A program made the position numbers and the translations under genes. A stretch of DNA of 64,000 nucleotides from Rhizobium leguminosarum bv. trifolii WSM2297 (GTDB taxonomy: Bacteria; Pseudomonadota; Alphaproteobacteria; Rhizobiales; Rhizobiaceae), in NCBI RefSeq assembly GCF_000271845.1, contig NZ_JH719392.1:721928-785927 (forward strand). The letters run 5' to 3'. Position 1 is the first letter of the stretch. Every line of letters starts with the position of its first letter. Below the pieces are notes generated by a model. That model worked only from the letters and a program-made list of their open reading frames with translations. It had not been told where the DNA came from and did no database searches. Of the stretch, positions 36,406 through 44,684 are shown piece after piece.

Positions 36406-36629
36406 TGTTACCTCCCAGCGTGACAAACGCCTGTAGATTAGGCTTTAATAATATTCAGTCAATCAACCGTCCCCATCGCCCAATCAGGGTAGCTCAACGG
36501 TCCTATTGCGCGTCGGCAAGACGTGCGCTTGCCTTCTCCGCCTGTGGTTACATCTTAATATGGCCGACCAAGAGCAGGCCCTGATTTCTCGGAAACCACG
36601 GAAACGCTCTCCCCTTCTTTCAATGTCAG

Positions 36630-36959
36630 GTGGTTGTTTTGTGCCTATCTCCAGCTCAATGCCGGGCCGCGCGGGCCCTCGTCGGATGGTCCGAAGATGA
36701 CTTGTCTTCTGTGTCGAAAATCGCCAAACAGACGATTGCCGATTTCGAGGCCGGGACGCTTCCCCCGTCTGAGCGAATCCTGCAGGATATGAAGCGTAGT
36801 TTGGAGGATGCGGGCGTGCTTTTCATTGCAGAGAATGGCGGTGGTGCCGGCGTTCGCCTTGCGAAAGGCGCCAATGCCTCGATCGACACGAACGAAACCG
36901 AGACGGTTCAATATGAAGAACATCTCAAAAACGACGCCCCTCCCGGCGCTGGCGGCTGA
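36630..36959 (+). CDS. small XRE-type helix-turn-helix protein
   Basis: A 109-residue DNA-binding protein. It opens with the common CLSPAQCRAARALVGWSEDD followed by an HTH (SSVSKIAKQTIADFEAGT), and ends the domain with LEDAGVLFIAENGGGAGVRL, the pattern of many short rhizobial XRE regulators. The C-terminal 25 residues are an extra acidic tail. The start is uncertain: a GTG at 36630 or a TTG at 36639. Its stop codon directly abuts the ATG of the next gene (TGA-ATG), so it is coupled to two small unknown genes. Confidence 0.7.
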   Translation: MVVLCLSPAQCRAARALVGWSEDDLSSVSKIAKQTIADFEAGTLPPSERILQDMKRSLEDAGVLFIAENGGGAGVRLAKGANASIDTNETETVQYEEHLKNDAPPGAGG

Positions 36960-37220
36960 ATGACAAAGAAGCAAAAGCTTGAACACTCCGAACTGGCGGG
37001 GGAATTTTCCGATGACGGCGTAACCGTGCTCGTCGATATCTTTCGAACCGCCGGCAGCAACGAGGACTGGACGATGGAGGTCGTCACGCAAGGCGAGGAT
37101 CTGATCCGCTGGGACGAGCCGTTTTCGACCGACCGGGATGCCTTCGACGAATTCCTGGCCGTGGTGGCGCGGGACGGGATACGATCCTTTCTCGAAGATG
37201 AAGAGCCTTCCGTGCATTGA
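36960..37220 (+). CDS. conserved-looking small acidic protein, unknown
   Basis: An 86-residue acidic protein of no recognised family. It has a probable beta-alpha layout (VTVLVDIFRTAG, WTMEVVTQGED, RDAFDEFLAVVARDG). There is no signal peptide or membrane segment. The ATG directly follows the stop codon of the XRE gene and the next small gene begins 9 bp after its stop codon, so all three are likely one operon. Acidity and pairing with a regulator could suggest an antitoxin-like or anti-activator role, but nothing in the sequence proves it. Confidence 0.65.
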   Translation: MTKKQKLEHSELAGEFSDDGVTVLVDIFRTAGSNEDWTMEVVTQGEDLIRWDEPFSTDRDAFDEFLAVVARDGIRSFLEDEEPSVH

Positions 37221-37229
37221 GGGATATCT

Positions 37230-37469
37230 GTGAAAAGCATCAATGATCTGGTCGCCTCGGCGAAGACCGTCTGCGACCGATATCGGGCCGGGCGGATGGA
37301 ACGCGAGACCGTGCGCGAATGGGTTCTCGGCCTTGGCGCCTATCCGTCGCCGCACGGAGACCGCGTGCGCGAAGCCGCCGAATGGTTCCGCCTGCACAAT
37401 CGCGAGCCCGTTTCCGATGACATTGTGCTGGTCGATATCGACCGGCTCAAGGCGATTTCAGCGCCGTGA
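37230..37469 (+). CDS. small hypothetical protein
   Basis: A 79-residue protein starting at a GTG, 9 bp after the preceding stop codon, with GAGGGATAT upstream. It is mostly helical (INDLVASAKTVCDRYRAG, ETVREWVLGLGAYP) and has no recognised domain. It is third in the XRE-led mini-operon. The 235 bp after it up to the MscS gene hold no further gene, only a dispersed-repeat-like element. Confidence 0.6.
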   Translation: MKSINDLVASAKTVCDRYRAGRMERETVREWVLGLGAYPSPHGDRVREAAEWFRLHNREPVSDDIVLVDIDRLKAISAP

Positions 37470-37601
37470 TCCCGGGGCGTGCGAGGGGGCTGGCCAGGTG
37501 CAAGGGCTCGCACATACGAAGCCAGCCGTTGCCTGACCGTTCGATGCAGGATTGATCGCCACGCGCCGGCGCGATCCTGAACGAGAGTTGCGTCCTTCCC
37601 T

Positions 37602-37696
37602 GGAGCGGTTCAGCTCTTCATGGAATCGCAGAACTCCTCTAACATCTTATTTTTACGCAATTCCCGGGAAACCGCTTCGCATTTTCCTGAAACTGC
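37602..37696. repeat. rhizobial dispersed intergenic repeat (RIME-like)
   Basis: The segment combines cggttcagctcttc, ttacgcaattcccggg-aaaccgcttcgca and ttttcctgaaactgctc. These words resemble a mosaic repeat common between Rhizobium genes, with gcaattcc and a degraded reverse complement forming a hairpin. A shorter relative occurs at 39283-39331. It sits directly before the MscS start codon and would form its leader. Confidence 0.45.
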
Positions 37697-37714
37697 TCGA
37701 GCGAGTTGATTTCG

Positions 37715-39235
37715 ATGCTTGATAGGCTGACATGGTCCGGGGTGCTTGCCGATCCTGTCGTACAGGCCGGAACGCTGGCCGTCGTCGGCGCGATCATCAC
37801 GCGAATAGCGCTTCGCCCCTTCCCAAGCTGGAAGCTCGCGGGCCAGGTATTCTTCTTCGCAGCGCTTACCATTCTGTTGCTCTATCACGACATCGTGCCC
37901 TACGAGGTCGGCCCGACGCCGGATTCGACATTCGAACGCGTCTTCATCGCCCTTGCCAAAGTGGTCTGGTGGATCAACGCCGCCTGGGCGCTGATCGGCT
38001 TCGTGCGCGTCTTCCTGATCTTCGAGCGCCAACCGCGGGAGGGCCGGCTCGTTCAGGATCTGGTCATTGGCCTGATCTATCTCGGCGCGATACTCTCGGT
38101 GGTCGCCTATGTCTTCAGCTTTCCCGTCGGCACGCTGATCGCCACCTCGGGTGTCTTTGCCATCATCCTTGGCCTTGCGCTGCAGAGCACGCTCAGCGAC
38201 GTGTTTTCCGGCATCGCCCTCAATCTCGGGCGGCCCTACATCATCGGCGACTGGATTGTCCTCAACGACGGTGTCGAAGGACGCGTCGTCGAGACCAACT
38301 GGCGCTCCACCCATCTGCTGAACGGTTCGAACGACCTCGTCGTCCTGCCCAACAGCTTCCTTGCCAAGGTTGGGCTGACCAACCTCAGCAGCCCCGACCG
38401 CAGCCATGGCGTGACCCTGACGGTCCGTGTCGTGCCGACGATCGGGCCGACGGCGATCCTCGACGTCATGCAGACGGTGCTTCTGAGCAGCGGCTCGATC
38501 CTGACCGAACCGAAGCCCGGCGTGCAGATCAAATCGTTGAATGCCGACGCGATGGACGTGGAGCTATTCTTCCGCGTCAGGGATATCGGCCATGCCGGAC
38601 CGGCGAAGAATGAGATATTCGATCTCATCTACCGCCATATCAAGGCCGCAGGCCTCACTCTCGCGCGGCCGATCGATGCCGCCGGCCCGCCGCCCGATCA
38701 GATGCTGTCGGAAGACGTGGTGAAGCCGCACCGGCCGACGCCGCTCAAGCTTCTCGATGCCGTGCCCCTGTTTGCCTCGCTGACCGAGGACGAAAAGGAA
38801 ACGCTCGCGGCCTCCATGTCGCGGCGGACCTACAAGAAGGACACTGTTCTCCTCGAACAAGGCGACACGGTCGCATCGCTGATGATCGTGCGCAGCGGCG
38901 CGCTTATCGCGACCCGGCAGGAAGGCCACAAGGAAATCGAACTTGGCCGGCTGGCGCCGGGAGACTATTTCGGCGAAAGCGGGCTGCTGATCGGCATCGG
39001 CGAGGCGGCGAGCCTGCGCGCGCTCACCTTTGTCGTCGTCTATGAGATTGCCCAGGCCAGCCTGACGCCGCTGTTGCACGACAGGCCGGGGATTGCAGAG
39101 GAGCTGGCGGCAACACTGTCGCGCCGCATCGAGACCAGCCAGCATTCCTTCGCGACCGACGGCGTCACTCTAAACGGCGGCTCGATGACCTCGCTGGTGA
39201 CACGGATCCGCCATCTGTTCCAGGTGCCGCAATAG
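37715..39235 (+). CDS. MscS-family channel with C-terminal cyclic-nucleotide-binding domain
   Basis: A 506-residue membrane channel of the bacterial cyclic-nucleotide-gated (bCNG) type. Helices fill residues 10-155. The pore/beta-domain motif ALQSTLSDVFSGIALNLGRP and GDWIVLNDGVEG follow, and the MscS C-terminal domain ends near 330. Residues about 345-470 form a cNMP-binding domain, with the phosphate-binding cassette at GDYFGESGLLIGIGEAASLRAL. Here the usual Arg-Ala pair reads A-A-S-L-R, so ligand affinity may be altered. The ATG at 37715 is taken; a TTG 3 codons upstream is possible. It is a paralogue of the domain-less channel at 6082-7110. Confidence 0.87.
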   Translation: MLDRLTWSGVLADPVVQAGTLAVVGAIITRIALRPFPSWKLAGQVFFFAALTILLLYHDIVPYEVGPTPDSTFERVFIALAKVVWWINAAWALIGFVRVFLIFERQPREGRLVQDLVIGLIYLGAILSVVAYVFSFPVGTLIATSGVFAIILGLALQSTLSDVFSGIALNLGRPYIIGDWIVLNDGVEGRVVETNWRSTHLLNGSNDLVVLPNSFLAKVGLTNLSSPDRSHGVTLTVRVVPTIGPTAILDVMQTVLLSSGSILTEPKPGVQIKSLNADAMDVELFFRVRDIGHAGPAKNEIFDLIYRHIKAAGLTLARPIDAAGPPPDQMLSEDVVKPHRPTPLKLLDAVPLFASLTEDEKETLAASMSRRTYKKDTVLLEQGDTVASLMIVRSGALIATRQEGHKEIELGRLAPGDYFGESGLLIGIGEAASLRALTFVVVYEIAQASLTPLLHDRPGIAEELAATLSRRIETSQHSFATDGVTLNGGSMTSLVTRIRHLFQVPQ

Positions 39236-39282
39236 CGGCCTCGTTATTCATGTCGCCCTGGACGGGATTTGGCTGCCCCATG

Positions 39283-39331
39283 AATCGGTTCAGCTCTTCC
39301 TGTTTCGCATTTTTCAGGAATTCCTCTAGCC
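39283..39331. repeat. short relative of the RIME-like repeat
   Basis: It shares cggttcagctcttc and ttcctcta with the element at 37602. It lies in the 347-bp gap between the MscS gene and the GcvT-family gene (39236-39582). The rest of that gap shows no gene; it should contain the promoter of the downstream gene. Confidence 0.4.
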
Positions 39332-39582
39332 TCGATCGGGCTGACGCAATCACACCGGTACTCGACGGCGTAGGACCAATGACGATGACGAGCCTGAGAC
39401 ATAATAGCGGCATCGCAGCTTTGTTGCGAAGAGGTCTGGAGGTTCCGCAGCTTTGGTAAATGTGACACCGTTACGAGGCTGACACGGCTCTTGCGCCTTC
39501 CGCACGGAGCGTTCCAGCCGCGAAGCGCAAGTCGAGCGCGGCTGGCCAATTCTAATTCGTCCGATCAATAGAGGAATAACAC

Positions 39583-42144
39583 GTGGCAACATTTCCGGAA
39601 AAGGCAAAGGTCGTCATCATCGGCCTCGGCGGTATCGTCGGCGCCTCCATCGCGCATCATCTCGCCGAGCGCGGATGGGACGATATCGTCGGCATCGACA
39701 AGTCGGGCATACCGACCGATATCGGGTCGACAGCCCACGCCTCGGACTTCTGTTACACCACGAGCCACGACTATCTCTCCGTCTGGACGACGCAATATTC
39801 GATCGATTTCTACGAGAAAATGGGCCATTACGCCCGCATCGGCGGCCTCGAAGTGGCGCGCACCGGCGACCATGCCTGGATGGAGGAAATCAAGCGCAAG
39901 CTTTCCTCGGCACGCGCTTTCGGCACGCGCGCCCATTACGTCAGCCCTTCCGAGATCAAGGAGAAGTTCCCGCTGATCGAGGAAGATCAGGTCATGGGCG
40001 GCCTTTACGATCCCGACGCCGGCCTCGTCATTCCGCGCTCACAAACCGTCGCCGGCAAGCTGGTCGATGCCGCCGAAAAGGCCGGCAAGCTCAAGGTGTT
40101 CGGCAACACGCCGGCCAAGTCGCTGATCGTCGAAGGCGGCCGCATCAAGGGCGTCGTCACCCATCGCGGTACGATCATGGCCGACCACGTCATCGTCTGT
40201 GCCGGCCTCTGGGGTCGCCTGATCGCGGAGATGGTCGGCGAAGACCTGCCGGTCATGCCGGTCGACCACCCCCTCACCTTCTTCGGTCCCTATAACGAGT
40301 TTGAAGGCACCGGCAAGGAGATCGGCTTCCCGCTGCTGCGCGACCAGGGCAACTCCGCCTATATGCGTGATACCGGTGACCCGGCGACGACCGAGGGCGG
40401 CCAGATCGAGTGGGGCTATTACGAAGCCACCAATCCGCGCATGTGCCATCCGCGCGATATTCTCGAAAAACACGAAGCCCGGCTTTCGCCCTCGCAGCGC
40501 GACCTCGAGATGGAACAGATCATCGAGCCGCTCGAGCGCGCCATGGAACTGACGCCGATCCTCGGCGAACTCGGCTATAATGAAGGTCACTCCTTCAACG
40601 GCCTGCTGCAGGTTTCCGCCGGCGGCGGCGCATCCTGCGGCGAGAGCCAGAAGGTTCGCGGCCTCTGGTATTGCGTTGCCATCTGGGTCAAGGACGGCCC
40701 GGGCTACGGCAAGCTGATCGCCGACTGGATGACCGATGGCCGGACTGAAATCGATCACAACAGCATCGACTACGCCCGCTTCTATCCGCATCAGCTGACC
40801 GAAGAGTTCATCGAAAACCGCTGCTTCGAAGCCGCCCAGAAGATCTATTTCCCGGCCGTTCACACCCGCGAACCCTATGCATCCAGCCGCAACGCCAAGC
40901 GCTCGCCGTTCTACGAGCGCGAAAAGGAACTCGGCGGCTACTTCATGGAACTTGGCGGCTGGGAGCGTGCGCACGGCTACGCCGCCAACGAACACCTTCT
41001 GGAGAAGTACGCCGACCGCGTCCCGGTTCGCGAGAACGAATGGGACAGCCGCCATTTCTGGCGCGTGTCGAATGCCGAGCATCTGGCGATGAGCGAGGAT
41101 TGCGGCATCGTCAATCTCAGCCACTTCCACATGGTCGATATCGAGGGACCTGACCATGTCGAGCTGATGGAATGGCTGTGCGCCGCCAAGGTCGGCGGCG
41201 ATGCAAACATCGGCAAGGGCGTTTACACTCACTTCCTCGACGACGAAGGCATGGTGCGCGCCGACTTCACCGTCTTCCGCATGGCCGACCGCTGCCGTCT
41301 CGTCAACGGCGCCGATGCCGGCCCGCGCGACCTGCACTATATGAAGCGCGTCGCCGAAGACCGCGGCCTTGACGTGACCATCACCGACGTCTCGGAAAAA
41401 TTCGTGACCATCGGCATCTGGGGTCCAAACGCGCGCGACACGCTGAAGAAGGCCGTAGCGGATCCGGCCGGACTCGATCAGGAAAACTTCGCCTTTGCGG
41501 CGATCAAGCCGATCGAAATCGCCGGCAAGCCCGTCACCGCCTTCCGCATCTCCTATGTCGGCGAGCAGGGCTGGGAACTGCACATGAAATACGAAGACGG
41601 CCTCGCCGTCTGGGATGCGCTGCGCGCGACCGGTGTGATGGCCTTCGGCGTCGAAACCTACGCAAACTCGCGCCGCATGGAAAAGAGCCTTCGCCTGCAG
41701 AACGCCGACCTCCTGACCCAGTATAATCTGATCGAAGCCGATCTCGCCCGTCCGAAGGTCAAGGAAGCCGATTTCCGCGGCAAGGCAAAGCATCTGGAAT
41801 ATAAGGCCCGTGAGCACCAGCCGGCCATGCTCTGCACGCTTGTGATGACCGACAATACCGACAAATCGGGTGTGAAGCGTTATCCCCTCGGCAACCTGCC
41901 GGTCGTCGATCCCGCCACGGGCGAGGTCCTAGTCGACGAGCTCGGCCGTCGGTCCTACACCACGTCGATCGCCTACGGCCCGACTGTCGGAAAGAACATC
42001 GCTTTGGCTTACTTGCCCTGGTCGCATTGCCAGGTCGGACGCAAGCTGAATGTCGAGTATTTTGCCGAGACTTATCCGGTGGAGGTTGTCGGCGTCGGCT
42101 ACAAGCCGATCTATGACCCGGAAAATCTGAAGCCGCGCACCTAA
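39583..42144 (+). CDS. GcvT-family FAD-dependent oxidoreductase (dimethylglycine/sarcosine dehydrogenase-like)
   Basis: An 853-residue two-part enzyme. Residues 1-400 form a DAO-type FAD domain (VVIIGLGGIVGASIAHHLAE at 10-29). An FAO/DMGDH-linker follows, and then a folate-binding GCV_T domain with its C-terminal barrel (about 460-853). This is the architecture of dimethylglycine and sarcosine dehydrogenases, which oxidatively demethylate glycine-betaine breakdown products and pass the carbon to tetrahydrofolate. The start is a GTG at 39583 with GAGGAA 8 nt upstream. It is a single gene with a strong hairpin behind it. The exact N-methyl substrate is not decided by sequence. Confidence 0.85.
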   Translation: MATFPEKAKVVIIGLGGIVGASIAHHLAERGWDDIVGIDKSGIPTDIGSTAHASDFCYTTSHDYLSVWTTQYSIDFYEKMGHYARIGGLEVARTGDHAWMEEIKRKLSSARAFGTRAHYVSPSEIKEKFPLIEEDQVMGGLYDPDAGLVIPRSQTVAGKLVDAAEKAGKLKVFGNTPAKSLIVEGGRIKGVVTHRGTIMADHVIVCAGLWGRLIAEMVGEDLPVMPVDHPLTFFGPYNEFEGTGKEIGFPLLRDQGNSAYMRDTGDPATTEGGQIEWGYYEATNPRMCHPRDILEKHEARLSPSQRDLEMEQIIEPLERAMELTPILGELGYNEGHSFNGLLQVSAGGGASCGESQKVRGLWYCVAIWVKDGPGYGKLIADWMTDGRTEIDHNSIDYARFYPHQLTEEFIENRCFEAAQKIYFPAVHTREPYASSRNAKRSPFYEREKELGGYFMELGGWERAHGYAANEHLLEKYADRVPVRENEWDSRHFWRVSNAEHLAMSEDCGIVNLSHFHMVDIEGPDHVELMEWLCAAKVGGDANIGKGVYTHFLDDEGMVRADFTVFRMADRCRLVNGADAGPRDLHYMKRVAEDRGLDVTITDVSEKFVTIGIWGPNARDTLKKAVADPAGLDQENFAFAAIKPIEIAGKPVTAFRISYVGEQGWELHMKYEDGLAVWDALRATGVMAFGVETYANSRRMEKSLRLQNADLLTQYNLIEADLARPKVKEADFRGKAKHLEYKAREHQPAMLCTLVMTDNTDKSGVKRYPLGNLPVVDPATGEVLVDELGRRSYTTSIAYGPTVGKNIALAYLPWSHCQVGRKLNVEYFAETYPVEVVGVGYKPIYDPENLKPRT

Positions 42145-42197
42145 CGCATCGGCCCGGAATCGATTTTCGGAAAGCACGATGCGAGGATTGAAGTAGT

Positions 42198-42230
42198 ACA
42201 GCGCCGCGCGTCAAAAAAGCGCGGCGCTGT
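42198..42230 (+). terminator. 12-bp stem hairpin after the GcvT-family gene
   Basis: Arms 42198-42209 and 42219-42230 are perfect complements with a 9-nt A-rich loop, 54 nt after the stop codon. The T-tract is missing, but the stem is very stable. Confidence 0.6.
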
Positions 42231-42382
42231 AAGCACTTAAGCCCTTGTGGCGTCGCAAGGATGGGGCACGAAAAACATTAAGCCTCTTGACCGAAACGAG
42301 GAAATTTCGGAGTTCCTCAGATGAAGGCCGTATCGAAAGGCCAGGAAGGTCCCACACTTAATTCCTGCCGTGAAATGCCGGC

Positions 42383-42413
42383 TTGACAAATTATGAGTCT
42401 TTACTCATAATTT
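42383..42413 (+). promoter_or_regulatory. toxin-antitoxin promoter with embedded operator
   Basis: TTGACA at 42383-42388, a 17-bp spacer, then CATAAT at 42406-42411. Between and over these lies an inverted repeat with 11-bp arms (42388-42398 and 42403-42413, 4-nt loop), the likely antitoxin operator. The toxin ATG at 42420 is only 8 nt after the -10 box. Confidence 0.75.
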
Positions 42414-42419
42414 CCCCAG

Positions 42420-42803
42420 ATGGAAAACTTACCCCGCCCTACCAGAGCGCTCCTTTGGATAGCGTCGAGCCGCAAAGACTATGCGGATTTTCCGCCCAAA
42501 GTTCAGGAAGCTTTTGGCTTTGAGCTGTTTCTGGCGCAGACGGGGCAACACCCTCCATCGGCAAAGATGCTCAAGGGTCTCGGCACGGGTATAGTAGAGC
42601 TGGTCGAAGACCACGACAGCGATACCTACCGCGCCGTTTACACCGCCCGTTTTGATACGGCCGTCTACGTGCTGCACTGCTTCAAAAAGAAGTCCAAGAG
42701 CGGCATCAAAACACCCCAGAGCGATATCGAGCTGATCAAACGCCGTTTCCGTGATGCGGAAGCCGATTATGCAGCGAAACAAAATGAGGAGCGCAAGCGA
42801 TGA
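42420..42803 (+). CDS. HigB/RelE-family toxin (Gp49-like)
   Basis: A 127-residue member of the phage Gp49-like/HigB toxins of the RelE superfamily, which cleave mRNA on the ribosome. Typical features: LLWIASSRKDYADFPPKVQE near the N-terminus, GTGIVELVEDHDSDTYRAVY in the middle, and VLHCFKKKSKSGIKTP with the basic catalytic surface. No ribosome binding site can exist if transcription starts where the promoter predicts, so the message may be leaderless. The stop codon overlaps the antitoxin ATG (ATGA), giving toxin-first order as in higBA. Confidence 0.87.
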   Translation: MENLPRPTRALLWIASSRKDYADFPPKVQEAFGFELFLAQTGQHPPSAKMLKGLGTGIVELVEDHDSDTYRAVYTARFDTAVYVLHCFKKKSKSGIKTPQSDIELIKRRFRDAEADYAAKQNEERKR

Positions 42804-43138
42804 AAACCGAACATGTCGAGGTTCATGCCGGCCACCCCAACATCTTTGAAGAGCTGGGACTACCGGACGCCGAAAACCACTTCTTGAAAGCGCAGATTGT
42901 GGCAGCCCTGCACCGCCTCGTCAACGAGCGCAAACTCAACCAGGCGAAGGCCGGGACCCTTATGGGTATTACTCAGCCGGAAGTGTCCCGCCTCTTCCGG
43001 GGCCATTTCCGGGAATACTCCGTTGAACGCCTCATGAGTTTCCTAACAGCTTTCAACCAGGACGTTGAAATTGTCGTAAGGCCTCATGCCAAGGCCGGAG
43101 AAACCGGCAACATAACCTTCAATGCCGGCATGGCTTAA
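42800..43138 (+). CDS. HigA-type XRE antitoxin
   Basis: A 112-residue antitoxin with a helix-turn-helix in residues 45-95 (LNQAKAGTLMGITQPEVSRLF, then SVERLMSFLTAFNQDVEI). The N-terminal 25 residues probably bind the toxin. GAGGAGCG precedes the ATG. Together with the toxin it should repress the promoter through the inverted repeat at 42388-42413. There is no terminator sequence directly after it; the convergent PAP2 gene ends 82 bp downstream. Confidence 0.87.
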   Translation: MKTEHVEVHAGHPNIFEELGLPDAENHFLKAQIVAALHRLVNERKLNQAKAGTLMGITQPEVSRLFRGHFREYSVERLMSFLTAFNQDVEIVVRPHAKAGETGNITFNAGMA

Positions 43139-43220
43139 CGAGATCGGCCCGCCCGACATACTGATTATTCGTTGGCAGGCGGCGTCGAGCTCGCCCGCCC
43201 GCTTGTAGAATGTGAAAGCG

Positions 43221-43958
43221 CTACCGCCTGTTGCCATTTCCGGCTTCGACGCCATCGTCAATGGGACGGCTTGAAACGAACCGTTTCGAGATCAGCCAGC
43301 AGCCGAGCGCCCAGAGCGCACCGGCGCACCATCCGGCGAAGACGTCAGTCGGGTAATGGACGCCGAGGTAGATCCGGCTCAAGCCGATGATGACGGCCAA
43401 GAAGACGCCGGCGCCCATGACGAAAATCCGCGTCGAGGGGTATCGCTGCGTCCGCGCCAGCAGTGCCCCGAGCGTCAGATAGGTCACCGCCGAGACCATG
43501 GCGTGTCCGGAGGGAAAACTGAGATCGCTGACCTCGACGAGATGCGGCACGATATCGGGACGCGGCCGGGCGACGAGGATCTTCAGCACCGTGCTCGCCA
43601 GCCAGCCTGATAGCACCGAAGAAAAAACGAAGATGGCGATCGGCCAGCGCCGGTCGAGCAAGAGATAGACGGTGACGAGGACGGTCATCAGCGAGAGAAC
43701 GGTGATGCCGCCGAGGCTGGTGATGTCGCCGACGGCATGCGTCAGCCAGGCGGGACCGATCGGCGCGCTGAGATCGCCCTGATGTCGCAGCGCCAGCAGG
43801 ATCGCTTCATCGAAGCGGAGAGTCTCACCCTCGAGCACCTCGCTCGTCAGCCGCTGCAGCAGGAAGAGCCCGCCGGCGATCGACGCCACAATGATCAGTG
43901 CCAGCGGCTCATAGGCGTTGAGCCTCGCCCAAACCCCGCGTCGTTGAACGTCACTCAT
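43221..43958 (-). CDS. PAP2-superfamily phosphatase (membrane)
   Basis: A 245-residue integral membrane phosphatase of the PAP2 family (undecaprenyl-pyrophosphate or phosphatidic-acid/lipid-A phosphatase type). It has six predicted helices. The three catalytic motifs are present: K-x6-RP (KILVARPRP), PSGH (FPSGHAM), and SR-x5-H-x3-D (SRIYLGVHYPTD). The active site faces the periplasm in such proteins. The ATG at 43958 is taken; the upstream extension to 44039 has no binding site and is not hydrophobic. The specific lipid substrate is unknown. Confidence 0.85.
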   Translation of the reverse strand: MSDVQRRGVWARLNAYEPLALIIVASIAGGLFLLQRLTSEVLEGETLRFDEAILLALRHQGDLSAPIGPAWLTHAVGDITSLGGITVLSLMTVLVTVYLLLDRRWPIAIFVFSSVLSGWLASTVLKILVARPRPDIVPHLVEVSDLSFPSGHAMVSAVTYLTLGALLARTQRYPSTRIFVMGAGVFLAVIIGLSRIYLGVHYPTDVFAGWCAGALWALGCWLISKRFVSSRPIDDGVEAGNGNRR

Positions 43959-44128
43959 GCCGGCCGTCGCACTCCCTTCATGATGTCTATCCCGTGCCAG
44001 ATTGGCAATGACGCTCCAGGATTCAAGACCTTGCGGCATTTATGGGCTTTCCCCGGAACGCCCGGTAGCAAAAGCTCAACCTTCTCATGCTATGGCTGGA
44101 GCCGATTGCGTTGGAGACGATTTCGACG

Positions 44129-44671
44129 ATGAAAATTTTGACGGCGACGGTTCTGATGGCAGCCGTCCTGCAGCCGGTCGCAGCCCTCGGCGAGACCGAA
44201 TGGATGGGCGGCGCGCGGCAATGGTCGGTCGGTTTTGCGAACGAGAGCCCTGCCTATTGCCGGCTGCTCTGGGACAGCGAACTCGGCAAGACCATGGAAT
44301 TCCGTCAGACTGTCACCGAGACCTTCTGGCTGGTGACCAAGACCAGCTGGGACATTCCGGCCGGCACCACGACCGAGGTAACGCTGACAGATCGCGGCAT
44401 GACGAAGGTGGTCGCCGCCCAATTCTTCGACAAGAACACGCTGCGACTCTGGCCGCCGGCCAGCAAGGACAGCGGCGGATTGAAAAAGGTCATCAAGAAT
44501 TCCTTTGCCGGAACCCCTGACGTGCAGCTGACCTTTGCCGGCGACGAAGGCGACTGGACGCTGCCGCTCTCGCGGGTGGACCAGCTCTACCCGACGTATC
44601 GCCAGTGCCTCAAGCGTCTCGAAGCCGGCGGAAAACCCAAGCAGGTTTCCGAAAGCGGCAAGCCGTTCTGA
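44129..44671 (+). CDS. exported hypothetical protein
   Basis: A 180-residue protein with a Sec signal peptide (residues 1-22, ending VAALG). The mature part is beta-rich (QWSVGFANESPAYCRLLW, TEVTLTDRGMTKVVAAQFF) with two cysteines that could pair (one near 45, one near 165). No family was recognised. The ATG at 44129 has GGAGACG upstream. It ends 14 bp from the convergent HutH-like gene. Confidence 0.7.
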   Translation: MKILTATVLMAAVLQPVAALGETEWMGGARQWSVGFANESPAYCRLLWDSELGKTMEFRQTVTETFWLVTKTSWDIPAGTTTEVTLTDRGMTKVVAAQFFDKNTLRLWPPASKDSGGLKKVIKNSFAGTPDVQLTFAGDEGDWTLPLSRVDQLYPTYRQCLKRLEAGGKPKQVSESGKPF

Positions 44672-44684
44672 CGGCCTGCCGGAT

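Noticed and set aside
40039..41817. 592-codon minus-strand frame over the GcvT-family gene
   Set aside because: Antisense to a gene with clear family motifs; no domain and no ribosome binding site.
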